Made by a program: the position numbers and the translations under genes. This document shows, in pieces, positions 47,012-59,161 of a stretch of DNA of 64,000 nt. The notes beneath the pieces were generated by a model. The model did not search any database and was not told the DNA's origin. It saw only the letters and a list, made by a program, of their open reading frames with translations. Source of the stretch: Manihot esculenta (lineage: Eukaryota > Streptophyta > Magnoliopsida > Malpighiales > Euphorbiaceae); assembly GCF_001659605.2 (NCBI RefSeq), contig NC_035172.2, positions 15,501,051-15,565,050 of the forward strand, in the 5' to 3' direction. Each line of letters begins with the position of its first letter. Position 1 is the stretch's first letter.

Positions 47012-48217
47012 AGAAGTGTCGAATGGAAGCTCGTAAGGGTTCTGGGCTATCGTTCAGATTCTCTCTCCAAATCTTTATCTCTCGGTTGTCTTTGTTCGCG
47101 TAGGAGCCAAAAGAAATATGCCCTGATTCTTCCGCCTGATTTTTCTACTTTGACGCAAAAGTCCCTGAAATTTTGTACTTTTACGGTCAAAAGCACCTGA
47201 AAATAGGGGCTCTGCCTAAAAATCGAAATTAATTTTTATTTATTTTAATTAATTTAGTTGTTTCTAATTTAATTTTTAAGATTTTAATTCAATTCAATTC
47301 AAATTTTAATTTTAATTATACGTGCTTGTCTTAATCACATCTTATACATAGCTTATAATTTGTTTTAATTGATTTATTATGTCAATATGATTTTGAAAAC
47401 CTAATTATATCTATATATATATAAAGATTAAATATTTACAAATAAATATAAATTAATATCTTTAACTAAAATTTTAAAATATAAAAAGTAATATTTCTTT
47501 CGTATTATAATTTTTATTTATATTTTTTTAATATTATAATCTATTTAATTGTATTTTATTTTTAAAATAATTTATTATAATTATTATTTTTTTAAATAAA
47601 TATTTAAAATATTTTTTAATATTTAATAAAATTTAATATATTTAACATGAATATAATTGAAAAATTAATAAAAAAAATTATTTTTGTTAATATGAAAAAT
47701 TATGAATTTTTATGAATGTATATTATGAGTTATATATATAGATAAAGGGTAATTATCATTACACTTTTATAGTTTAATTTAATAAATAAATTTTTTAATT
47801 AGATTAAGAACTCTCAATTCTTTTTAATGTTAATCCATTTTTTTTGTGATTAAGGATGAGAAATTTATTTTGATAAAATTACTTTTTATTTAATATATGT
47901 AACCCTTCCTCCCTCTGTTTTACTCCCGCATTTCTGATACTTTCCTCCCTCTGTTTTACTCCCGCATTTCTGATACTTTTAATTTAATTAAGAATGCAAT
48001 TTAAATCTTCCTCTTCACGGGATTGATTTGAGTTTATTATTATGGAAGTGAAGACTTAAACTTTTATTAGAATTGCTACCTTCAAACCACAAATTAGAGA
48101 ACAAATATGTTTTTATAAGCTTACAACAAACGAGTTTATTATTTAAATAATGTTAATTTAAAAAAAATTATAAAAATAATGCAAATTTAAAATAATTTAC
48201 AAAGATAATATTGACTT
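47012..48217. other. PP2C promoter side and AT-rich spacer
   Basis: 47012-47210 is less AT-rich and probably holds the PP2C promoter. The rest is strongly AT-rich. A 35-bp unit (TTCCTCCCTCTGTTTTACTC...) is repeated directly at 47906-47940 and 47942-47976. No gene was found. Confidence 0.45.
47906..47976. repeat. Two-copy 36-bp tandem repeat
   Basis: Two copies of a CCTCCCTCTGTTTTACTCCC-containing unit with a 36-bp period and no mismatch over 35 bp, so the duplication is recent. Confidence 0.85.
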
Positions 48218-48509
48218 ATGAAAATGCCAATCACATTCGCGTTTTGTAACATGAATGAATGCGCTTGAAAATGTCTCTCGGAGTGGCGTTTTCATAGTTC
48301 ACGAGAAATTTTGACTATTGAAAATGCCAGTATGAGTGACATTTTAGCTCTTGAAAACACCACTCGAAGAGGCATTTTCAGGAGCCAAACTTCTCTCCTG
48401 AAAATGCCACTCACAATGGCATTTTCAAGAGCAAGACGCCAATTTGAATGACGTTTTCAGGAGCAAAAAAGGACCCCTGAAAATGCCACTTTGATTGGTG
48501 TTTTCAGGA
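48218..48509. repeat. Second hairpin array (GAAAATGCCACT...AGTGGCATTTTC type)
   Basis: About six successive imperfect hairpins built on TGAAAATGCCACT and its inverted form. The clearest are 48351-48379, 48396-48431 and 48475-48509 (CTGAAAATGCCA / TGGTGTTTTCAG, 7-nt loop). Weaker ones lie near 48218-48246, 48265-48293 and 48319-48345. It lies just upstream of a TATA box and a leader, as does the array at 26957-27398 in mirror image. Confidence 0.75.
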
Positions 48510-48518
48510 GTGATATTG

Positions 48519-48620
48519 TCTATAAATAGATTTATTCTCTCGGTATTTCTGTCACCCATCATAGTTACACTCTCTCAACATTTTTCGCCACCCATCACAA
48601 TTACCATCACTTGTAAGTTT
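48519..48620 (+). promoter_or_regulatory. TATA box and leader exon with splice donor, downstream of the hairpin array
   Basis: TCTATAAATAG at 48519-48529 is followed by a pyrimidine-rich leader and a donor-like TTGTAAGTTTTATATTTATA at 48611-48630. The transposase pseudogene at 26556 has the same order and a very similar donor context (GTAAGTTTTA...ATATTC). No coding frame follows here before the convergent PMD pseudogene, so the transposase it presumably drove has been deleted. Confidence 0.45.
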
Positions 48621-48974
48621 TATATTTATACTCAATTTATTTAGTTATTTCTTGTGTTATATATTATATTGTCTGCAATAAAGTTAAAAAATAATTGTTA
48701 GTCATTTATTTTACAGTTAAAGAAAATTAAAAAAAATAGATTACAGATATGTTAAATTCTAAATTATTTTAATTTTATGTTATTTTATTATAAATAAATT
48801 TTAGAATAAATATTATTTATTATTCTAATAATTTACTGTTATAAAATCGTGATAATTTATTATTTTAATAATTTATCACTATTATTATTGAAGTGTAGAA
48901 AGTAAATTAAGTTAATTCATTATCTTTGCGAAAAGAGCAATCCAAAAAATACATAATACAATATTTCAAAGTAA

Positions 48975-50183
48975 CTAATGTCCCCCTAAGTGCCCTCCTG
49001 TACCACAACATGAAGGCCTTTTTAAACGTGGATTTCTTCGAATATCACGTTGTTGCCCTTTTGGAGGAGCTTATGCCTCTACTTCTAACTCCATATTTCT
49101 ATTAATATTCATCTCACTTTATTGCATAGAAAGAAATGATTGAAATGTCATATATTGAGAAAAGTCATTGAAAGAATGTCTACCGTAAGATGTGTTTTGT
49201 GTATCATGATATGTTGAAGTATATGCATTAAAAGCTAGAATGATATATTGATGCAGTGTTACATCTGGATATTAAAATACACTTGGTGATGGTGTCATCG
49301 TCTGAGTGAATGGACTGGTATAATGTTGCTATTCATGAGGAAAATTAAATTGAAATCTAAATGAAGTGTTTAAATTCCAATCTCCTGATGGCGTGGAAGT
49401 CGATGAAGTTGGCATTGAAGGATGGAAATGGTAGTCATATATAGGTAAAGGGATTTGCAGAACATCTTCTTTAGGGGGAACATCAATTCATACATAGTAC
49501 GTTTTCTCCTTCTTCGTTGTTTTATAGGAGGATTAATACGAGATATTTGTGTAGGTGGAGGAGCTGCCTGAAATAAATGAGCAGTCGATGCCCGACTTTC
49601 TTCATTTAATGTTCCTAACATACTTTAAACTCTCTATCGAATTAAAGGACGTGTTTAAGAATAAGATTTTGGCAAATTATTTACATCTTGGAGTCTGTCT
49701 GCCTGCAATAAGGGTAAATTATTACTGTAAAAATACAATATGCAAATATATATATTTTTTAATATAATAGTTATGAAGAAAATATGTATACCATGACTCC
49801 ATGTTGTGTAGCTTTCGGGGAGATCCAACATCTTGTACGTTACAGAAACCATTGTATATATTTGGAACGTGATCCCAATGGTTGTTGCAATGCATAGCTA
49901 TTAGTAATGCGAATATATCGATTATTCTAGACATTAATGTAATGTGAATGTCGATATGACCAATTATCATCTAATTGGCCACGCAAGTCAATACAATGCA
50001 AAGAATCATCTTGCTACGGGGGCAATAGAATTGGTTAATCTATACCAAATTAGGTTGATGTCATTCAATGATGTAAAAACATATTAATGGTACAACTAAT
50101 CTCCATACATGCCTCTCACTTAAAACAATAATCCGACAAATTATTCACAGCTGATTGGTATGGTTTTCAAATCATTTACAACC
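48975..50183 (-). pseudogene. PMD pseudogene 2 (plant mobile domain protein, 3' part)
   Basis: Minus-strand remnants in shifting frames. LVVPLICFYIIEWHQP near 50050-50110 and NWSYRHSHYI and HCNNHWDHVP near 49870-49960 match the C-terminal half of the plant mobile domain. Then comes a probable intron (donor TCATG|GTATAC near 49795, acceptor TATTGCAG|GCAGAC near 49705). The disordered tail has a basic block (IKQRRRRKRT near 49500) and a terminal CCGTGGH motif ending at 48975. PMD pseudogene 1 ends in the related GCGIG, which links the two as one family. Stops and frameshifts are frequent. It is interrupted by element C at the ACATA target site; 61481-61626 is its upstream continuation. Confidence 0.65.
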
Positions 50184-50188
50184 ACATA

Positions 50189-52441
50189 TGTAACGACCCG
50201 AAAATCGGACCGCTACCGGCGCTAGGATCCAGGTCGGCTTAAGGCCGCCGGGACCCGTAACAAGCCTAACATACATCCTGTAAACCTGCTTAATCCCATA
50301 CATGATCAAGAATATATATAAAAATTAAAACTTTTCTTTCATACATTCTCTCATACACCAAACTCAACCTATGCATGCACTGAACACAATCATAATCATA
50401 ACCATGACCCCTCTGTGGGATCTCATCAATGCCCCAATGGGCGATACAACATATGTTGAGTTGGTTTACATAAACATCACAAACATCTAAGATCATGTAT
50501 AAAAAGGGATACTTTACACATTGGGTCAAGCACAGTCTCTAATCCTCAATATCATCACATACATTACTATTCATAACTTTACATCATTTTACGGTTTATC
50601 ATGTCCACACTCTATCTATTACAAACACATGACTTCATGACTCTTGCTGACCTCTTGGTCTACCCTGAACCTGCAAACCTTGGGGATTAGGGAGAGGGGT
50701 GAGCTACTAGAGCCCAGTGAGCAGAATAATAAAACATTCAAAACATATGATAACATGGAATGCATCACATCACAGCTAATCACATCAAGGATGAACTTGT
50801 CACCAATAGCCCTCTACATAGTCCAACTGTGCCAGAACGTAGAATGGGTCCTGGTCTTTCTCTTACATAGTGCCAGCGAACGTAGAATGGGTCCCACTGG
50901 TCTTACATTCCGTACCGTACATATCACATCGTCACATCATAGATCGAGGGCTATGGATCATCCAACATTCATCCACATCAACATTAAAGTATGCAATGCA
51001 ACATATTCGTGAATTCTAATGCAAACAACCTAAATCATCACATGGCATTCATGATGCATGAACATGCTCAAAACTTTACAATTGATTTACTTTAAAACGT
51101 AAAGGTTTATTCTACTCACCTCTGGATAGCTCTGACCAGACACTGGAGCAGCTGACTCACTGCTGGGGCCCTCGGTACCTCGGGTCCGAACCTACACAGG
51201 TGGACTGAAATGAGAGACCAAACAACTAGAATATAACTCTAAAAACATCCCCCAAAAACCCTCTAAAACTCCTCAAAACATTCATGCAAAAACATGCAAA
51301 GGAAGGCTGGATAGGGCACTTTCGGCGGCAGGTTCGGTGGCCGAAAGTCCCTCCAGAGCCGAAAGTCAGGCAGGTTCGGCGGCACCTTCGGTGGCCGAAA
51401 CTCCCAGACAGAGACGAAACTCATGCATGTTCGACGGCACTTTCGGCGGCCGAAACTCCCAGACAGAGACGAAAGTCCTCTTTTGGGGGTAGGCTTCGGT
51501 AGCCGAAAGGCTTGCCTCCCAGGCAGGTTCGGCGGCCGAAAGTTCTTCGGCTGCCGAACCTGGTTTCTTCCAAAGGGCAGAAACTTGGTTCCTCATGCAT
51601 AATTTCCTCTCAAAACCATCCAAACATGCATTTCTCCTATTCTACAACATACATACTCAAGCATGCAAGTTCCTAGGGGCATCAAACTACCTTAAACCCC
51701 ATCTACAACACATCAAGCATCCACATTGCTCATAAACACATATAAAACCCATAAACCTAACCATGAGCTAAACATGCATTCTACCCCATAGATCTACTTA
51801 AAACTTACTTAAAACATGCCATAAGCTCAAGATCGGTCCTTATCTCTTGAAGATCGAGAGAAGAACAACCCTAGCTCGGAAAATGGGAGAGAGAGAGTTC
51901 CTTGAACCTCCAAGCTCCAAAACTTGCTCAAAAGCTCAAAACCTTCAAAACAAGTTGCAAACTCATAAAAATCATGAAGAATGGAAGGAAAAAACTCAAG
52001 ATCAGTGAAGGACGGCGGAGAGCTCACCTTGGCCGAAAATGGGGAGAAAAGCTCGCCCGTTTTCGGCTAAGGGACCCCTTTATAAGTGGCTGGCCAGGCC
52101 ACGTTCAGGAGCCGAAAGTGCCTCCGCATGCATGCCATGTTCGACGGCTGAACTTGAGGTTCGGTGGCCGAACCTGGACTTCCCTCACTTATGCTTTCGG
52201 GGGCCTAAGGCACACCCGAAGCGCATGCATGTTCGGCGGCCGAACTTGAGGTTCGGCGGCCGAACCTGAGTTTTCCTCCAAGGGTGTTTTCATGCAAAAA
52301 CTCATTTCCTTTCATGCTTAAAACATAAAACACACTAAAACATTTTATGGAAACATGGTTTTACCCTTCTAGAGGTCTCCGACACCCGAGATTCCACCGG
52401 ACGGTAGGAATTCCGATACCGGAGTCTAGCCGGGTATTACA
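50189..52441 (-). repeat. Left LTR (3' LTR) of element C
   Basis: 2253 bp. A CCAGG-type repeat lies at 50821-50906 (two units). Palindrome clusters lie at about 51315-51560 and 52100-52270, with a TATA-like TTATAAAGG (minus) near 52076-52084 between them. It ends GGTATTACA at 52441 and is followed by the polypurine tract in reverse complement (52442-52458). Confidence 0.93.
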
Positions 52442-52458
52442 TTCTCCCCCCCTTAAGA
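52442..52458 (-). other. Polypurine tract of element C
   Basis: The plus strand TTCTCCCCCCCTTAAG reads as a purine tract on the minus strand, directly against the 3' LTR, as in element A. Confidence 0.88.
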
Positions 52459-52549
52459 ACATTCATCCCCGAATGTTCACCAACTAACACATGCAAGGCA
52501 TACAACATATCATACACATGAAACACATGAAACATATAAGAAACTAACC

Positions 52550-55500
52550 TTAGAAAAGATAAGGGTATTGCTGGAGCATGGACTCCCGTGTCTCCCAAGT
52601 GCATTCTTCCAAATTGTGGTGGTTCCACAGGACTTTCACCATCGGGATTTCCTTGTTTCTTAGCTTTCTCATCTAGGTGTCTATGATCCGTACTGGCTGT
52701 TCAACATAGGTGAGATCCTCTTGGACCTCCATATCAGGCTCACTAAGAACCTTGCTCGGATCTGACACAAACTTCCTCAACATTGAAACATGGAAAACCG
52801 GATGGATTCTTTCCATTGAAGCAGGTAAATCCAGCTTGTACGACACATTCCCAATCTTTTGCAAGATTTCAAAGGGTCCGATGTATCGTGGGGCTAGTTT
52901 ACCTTTCTTCCCGAAGCGAACCACTCCTTTCATAGGAGACACCTTGAGCAATACCAGATCCCCCTCCTGAAACTCTACCTGTCTTCTGCGGATGTCTGCA
53001 TAACTCTTCTGTCTGCTTGCAGCAGTCTTGATCCTTTCTCTGATTATGTGTACTACCCTGCTGGTAATCTCCACTAGCTCAGGCCCTGCCAAGGCCTTTT
53101 CTCCAACTTCTTCCCAGCAAACAGGTGATCTGCACTTCCTCCTATACAAAGCTTCATATGGAGCCATCCCGATGCTAGCATGATAGTTGTTATTGTAGGC
53201 AAACTCCACCAAAGGTAGATGCTGCCTCCAAGAACCGCCAAAATCCAGCACACACATTCTGAGCATATCCTCTATGGTCTGGATGGTCCTTTCTGATTGT
53301 CCGTCTGTCTGTGGATGGAAAGCAGTGCTAAAATCCAACCTGGTACCCATGGCGTTCTGCAGACTCCGCCAAAATCTGGAGGTGAACTGGGGCCCTCTAT
53401 CTGACACTATTGAAACAGGAACCCTATGCAGTCTGACGATCTCATCGACATACACCTGCGCCAACTTGTGCACAGAATAGCCACTCCTGACAGGGATGAA
53501 GTGAGCAGATTTGGTGAGTCTGTCCACAATCACCCATATGGAGTCCAATCTGTTGGACCTCGCCGGTAACCCCACTACGAAGTCCATAGCTATATTTTCC
53601 CATTTCCACTCTAGAATAGGTAGCGGGTTAAGCATTCCAGCCGGCTTCTGATGTTCCAGCTTCACCCTCTGACACACTTCGCAGGCTGACAAAAATTGTG
53701 CCACTTCTTTCTTCATAGCTGGCCACCAATAAACCTTCTTCAGATCTTGATACATCTTGGTGGCTCCGGGGTGAACGTTGTATCTTGCATTATGAGCCTC
53801 TCTCATAATGTCTCCTTTTAGCCCTATGTCATCTGGTACACATAGTCTGCTCCCATAGCGGAGGATCCCTTTGCTGTCGAATCTGAACTCACTATCTTTG
53901 CCTGACTGAACAGTCCTGGCAATCTTCACTAACTCTGGGTCCTCATGCTGTTTTTGAGCCACCTGCTCCAGAAACACAGGTGCCACTCTCATCTGGGCTA
54001 CCAAAGCACCTGTACCAGACAACTCCATCTGTAGACCTTCCTCAATGAGCTTGTAAAACTCCTTCACTACTGGCCTCCTCTCTACCGATATGTGGGACAA
54101 ACTGCCGAGTGATTTCCGACTTAAGGCGTCTGCCACAACATTCGCCTTACCCGGATGGTATTGAATCTTGCAATCATAGTCACTCAACAGCTCCACCCAT
54201 CTTCTCTATCTCAAGTTCAAATCTCTTTGACTCAGGATGTACTGCAGGCTTTTATGATCTGTGAAGATCTCACATTTAACCCCATAGAGGTAGTGCCTTC
54301 ACATCTTGAGTGCAAAGATTACTGCTGCCATCTCCAGGTCATGTGTGGGGTAATTCAACTCATGCTTCTTCAGCTGTCTAGAAGCATAAGCAATTACCCT
54401 TTCATTCTGCATTAACACACAACCCAGTCCCACACGGGACGCATCACAAAAAACTGTGAAATCCTCATTGCTAGCTGGCAAAGCTAACACTGGTGCCGAC
54501 ATTAACCTCTTCTTGAGCTCTTCAAAACTCTCTTCGCACTGTCAGTCCACACAAACTTCTGATTCTTCCTGGTTAGTCTGGTCAGAGGAGCTGCAATCTT
54601 TGAGAAGTCCTGAACGAACCTCCTGTAGTAACCTGCCAAACCCAAGAAACTTCTAATCTCTGTCACTGAAGTGGGTCTAGGCCAGTTAGCCACAGCTTCT
54701 ATCTTCTTGGGGTCCGCCTCTATCCCATTTCCTGACACAACATGCCCCAAGAATGAAATGTTCCTCAGCCAGAACTCACACTTAGAGAACTTGGCATACA
54801 AGCCATGTTCCCTTAAGGTCTGTAGAACTAACCTCAGATGATGGGCATGCTCCTCTGCATTCCTGGAATACACTAAGATATCATCTATGAAGACAATAAC
54901 AAAGTGATCCAGGTATTGGCTAAACACTCTGTTCATGAGATCCATGAATGCTGCAGGGGCATTGGTTAACCCGAACGGCATTACAAGGAACTCAAAATGC
55001 CCATATCTGGTCCTGAAAGCTGTCTTTGGCACATCTTCTTCTCTTATCCTCAGCTGATGGTACCCAGATCTCATATCTATTTTGGAGAAACAACCCGCTC
55101 CGGCTAGCTGGTCGAATAGATCGTCGATCCTTAGTAGAGGGTACCTATTCTTGGTAGTGACTTTGCTCAACTGCCTGTAGTAGATACAAAGTCTAAGGGA
55201 TCCATCCTTCTTCCTCACAAACAAGACCGGAGCACCCCAAGGTGAGGTACTCTGTCGGATGAAGCCCTTTTCTACCAGCTCTTGCAATTGTTCTTTCAAT
55301 TCCTTCAACTCGGCTGGGGCCATCCTGTAGGGAGGGATAGAGATCGGTCTAGTTCCAGGCATCAACTCTATCTCGAACTCTATCTCCCTAGCAGGTGGTA
55401 AACTTGGAAGCTCGTCTGGAAAAACATCCTGAAATTCTCTGACAACTGGCACCGAGGCTGGCTCCCTGACCTGACTATCTAGCTCTCTCACATGAGCCAA

Positions 55501-55562
55501 ATACCCCTGACATCCCTTCCTAAGCAACCTACGAGCCTGAAGAGCTGATATCAGACCTCTAG
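52550..55562 (-). pseudogene. Element C pol (RT, RNase H, integrase, chromodomain-like tail)
   Basis: Minus-strand pol in several broken frames. RT keeps [10 protein letters not shown] near 54890. A small deletion near 54540 shifts the frame in the segment between RT and RNase H. RNase H keeps [11 protein letters not shown] near 54430 and then meets TGA in place of Trp at 54297-54299 (KMW in A). TAG replaces Gln near 54209 (LNLRQRRW in A). Integrase is otherwise complete in one frame (54196 to 52676), with HHCC and DDE residues. A last TAG (52673-52675) replaces Gln before the chromodomain-like tail, which continues in frame to its natural TAA at 52550. RT also has a Tyr for Asp change in the LCIDYRQL motif. 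It is not functional as it stands. Confidence 0.9.
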
Positions 55563-57003
55563 GTGTACCCCTCTTGTCTCCTTTGAAGACGACCTCTGAC
55601 CCGTTCTGATCTCTGAACCTGACTACCTTGTCTCTGCAGTCCAAGGTAGCACCATGGGTAGATAGCCAATCCATCCCTAGAATGACGTCAAAGTCTGTCA
55701 AATCTAGAACCACAAGGTCGGCGGAGAGGCATCTTCCCTCAACAAAAACTGGACTGTACTGGCAGACTGACTCTGCCACTGACGGGTCACACTTGGGTCC
55801 ACTCTAACCCAGAGACTATCAGACCCAACCTCTCAACGGCTCTCGGAGCAATAAATGAATGAGATGCACCCGGGTCCATTAATGCATACACATCAGAACA
55901 CCCAATGACGAGATTACCTGACACCACGGTGTTGGATGTGTTAGCCTCCTGCTGAGTCATGGTGAAGATCCTAGCTGGAGCTGATGGACCTTCACCTCGG
56001 GAACCAGAAGAAGAGGCTGCCCCCCTCCCTCTACCTCTGCCACTGCCTTGAGTTGTGGCTGGAGCTGCTGGCTGTGCCACATTACCAGAAGCTGTCTGCT
56101 GGGGCTGGCCCATAAAAGGTGCTCTAGGACACTCCCGAGCCATGTGTCCCTCCTGTCCACATCTGAAGCATGCATTAGTCCCAGCTCGACACACTCCCTT
56201 GTGTGGCCTCCCACACCTTAGGCATTCTGTACCATCTGAGCCTGAGCTCGAGCCACCGCCTAATCCCAGACCGGATTTCAACTTACTCCAAAACTTGTTC
56301 TTCTTCGGCTTCTTGGTGGTGTTATCCCACCTCTTGCTACATGAGCTCTGAGAAGAGGGACCTGGCCCTCCTCTGCCTGGGGTCTTAACCCCTGAAGACT
56401 GGGTCACTGACTGCTTCACTGACCCCTCAACTATAGCACTCGTCTCCATCCTTCGAGCCATATCCACCACAGTGTGGAAACTTTCCCTCTCAACTGACTG
56501 AATCAAAGAGGAGTACCTAGAATGCAGCTTCATAACATATCTCTTGGCTTTCTTCGAATCTGTATCTAGAGCTTGCCCTGAAAAAGGCAATAGCTCCAAG
56601 AATTTATCCGTGAACTCCTCTACACTCATGTGTTCTGTCTGCCTCAGCTGTTCAAACTCAATCATCTTCAGTTCCTTAGAACTGTCTGGAAAAGCCCATC
56701 CAGCGAACTCATTCGCAAATTCCTCCCATGTCATGCCGTCTAGTCTTGGGTCCATATAACACTTGAACCATTCCCGTGCCTTTTTGCACTTTAAGGTGAA
56801 CCCTGCCATCTGAATGGCCCTGCTGTCATCTGCCCCTAGCTCATCACTTATCGTCTTCACTACTCTCAGGTACTCAAAGGGATCATCCCCTGACTTGTAT
56901 TTGGGAGCATCCAGCTTAAGGTAATCTGTCATCTTTACCTTGCTCCCACCGGCTGAGCTAGGTCTAGAAGGTTGAGTAACTGGGGCTGCTGGTTCTGTAC
57001 CCC
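55563..57003 (-). pseudogene. Element C gag-protease, second (inner) copy
   Basis: An extra copy of Gag capsid, zinc knuckle and protease begins at the junction near 57003, where protease (RGTPRG) runs directly into Gag (TEPAAPVTQP) in frame. Its capsid is complete and its knuckle is intact ([15 protein letters not shown]). The protease is broken by a 17-bp deletion near 55800 between two CACT repeats, which shifts the frame just after the active-site region. The remaining protease resumes in the frame that leads into RT (55779). Confidence 0.88.
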
Positions 57004-58891
57004 TAGGTGTACCCCTCTTGTCTCCTCTGAAGACGACCTCTGACCCGTTCTGATCTCTGAACCTGACTACCTTGTCTCTGCAGTCCAAGGTAGCACCATG
57101 GGTAGATAGCCAATCCATCCCTAGAATGACGTCAAAGTCTGTCAAATCTAGAACCACAAGGTCGGCGGAGAGGCATATTCCCTCAACAAAAACTGGACTG
57201 TACTGGCAGACTGACTCTGCCACTGACGGGTCACACTTGGGTCCACTGACCCATAGGGGACACTCTAACCCAGAGACTATCAGACCCAACCTCTCAACGG
57301 CTCTCGGAGCAATAAATGAATGAGATGCACCCGGGTCCATTAATGCATACACATCAGAACACCCAATGACGAGATTACCTGACACCACGGTGTTGGATGT
57401 GTTAGCCTCCTGCTGAGTCATGGTGAAGATCCTGGCTGGAGCTGATGGACCTTCACCTCGGGAACCAGAAGAAGAGGCTGCCCCCCTCCCTCTACCTCTG
57501 CCACTGCCTTGAGTTGTGGCTGGAGCTACTGGCTGTGCCACATTACCAGAAGCTGTCTGCTGGGGCTGGCCCATAAAAGGTGCTCTAGGACACTCCCGAG
57601 CCATGTGTCCCTCCTGTCCATATCTGAAGCATGCATTAGTCCCAGCTTGACACACTCCCTTGTGTGGCCTCCCACACCTTAGGCATTCTGTACCATCTGA
57701 GCCTGAGCTCGAGCCACCGCCTAATCCCAGACCGGATTTCAACTTACTCCAAAACTTGTTCTTCTTTGGCTTCTTGGTGGTGTTATCCCACCTCTTGCTA
57801 CATGAGCTCTGAGAAGAGGGACCTGGCCCTCCTCTGCCTGGGGTCTTAACCCCTGAAGACTAGGTCACTGACTGCTTCACTGACCCCTCAACTATAGCAC
57901 TCGTCTCCATCCTTCGAGCCATATCCACCACAGTGTGGAAACTTTCCCTCTCAACTGACTGAATCAAAGAGGAGTACCTAGAATGCAGCTTCATAACATA
58001 TCTCTTGGCTTTCTTCAAATCTGTATCTAGAGCTTGCCCTGAAAAAGGCAATAGCTCCAAGAATTTATCCGTGAACTCCACTACACTCATGTGTTCTGTC
58101 TGCCTCAGCTGTTCAAACTCAATCATCTTCAGTTCCTTAGAACTGTCTGGAAAAGCCCATCCAGCAAACTCATTCGCAAATTCCTCCCATGTCATGCCGT
58201 CTAGTCTTGGGTCCACATAACACTTGAACCATTCCCGTGCCTTTTTGCACTTTAAGGTGAACCCTGCCATCTGAATGGCCCTGCTATCATCTGCCCCTAG
58301 CTCATCAGTCATCTTTACCTTGCTCCCACCGGCTGAGCTAGGTCTAGAAGGTTGAGTAACTGGGGATGCTGGTTCTGTAGGTGGTGGAGGTGGGGGTGCA
58401 GCATTCCCCGAGGTGGGGTTTGCCGGGTTAGGATAGAAGGGTGAGGGTGGATAAGCTGGGTACTGTGTGTAAGGTGGATAGAAAGGTGGATAAGGCATGT
58501 AGGTAGGGTAGGGGTTAAAGCTGGAGTAATCCGATGTACCTCCCATCGGATACCCTGAACCCTGTGGGAAGGGTGGATAATGGGGTGGAAAACCATACCC
58601 CGAGGCCTGAGCGCCTCCTTGTGACTCCCCTGTCCCTTCTTCCGCCATGCTGACATCCAGATTCCCATCCCTCCTCTGATCCTCTTCCATAACCTCCCTC
58701 ACATCTGAAGAACTTCCTCCTCTATCAGTCCCCCTTCTACTAGCATCAAAAGACCTTCTAGGGTCCCTTGACACTCTCTCTCTGTTTGATCTACAAGACA
58801 TTGCCCTAGGCAATGTAGGAGGACGGGCGCTCGTGCCCTCATCCTCAGGTGGTACTCCAGTCAATCTTGCGGATCGACGGGTTCCTCTCAT
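57004..58891 (-). pseudogene. Element C gag-protease, first (outer) copy
   Basis: Starts [12 protein letters not shown] at 58891, as in A and B. Compared with the inner copy it lacks 27 capsid residues (KVKMTD runs into ELGADD near 58310), has TAG for Gln near 57861 (KQSVTQSS in the other copy) and has Tyr for the second zinc-knuckle Cys (CFRYGQEGH). Its protease is intact around DPGASHSF. The two copies are nearly identical otherwise, so the duplication is young relative to the element family. Confidence 0.88.
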
Positions 58892-59144
58892 CCTGTTTTC
58901 TGAAAAACAGTACACATCACACAAACATTAGCATCATATGGTTCATGTGGAAACACATGAACCCGCATAACATATACATCATTCACATCATAGCATCAAT
59001 GCACATGTATATAATCATGGCATTTCACATTATCATACAAGACGGGACTCAACATCCTATCCTAGTGGACATGATCTTCCTATTGTGCTTGACCTTCTAG
59101 AATATCTATGAGCCTGACACTCTAGGTCCGATCCTATGAACCTA

Positions 59145-59158
59145 GGGCTCTGATACCA
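59145..59158 (-). other. Primer-binding site of element C
   Basis: The plus strand GGGCTCTGATACCA is the reverse complement of TGGTATCAGAGCCC, the initiator-Met tRNA site, three bases inside the LTR edge at 59162. It is fully conserved. Confidence 0.9.
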
Positions 59159-59161
59159 TTC

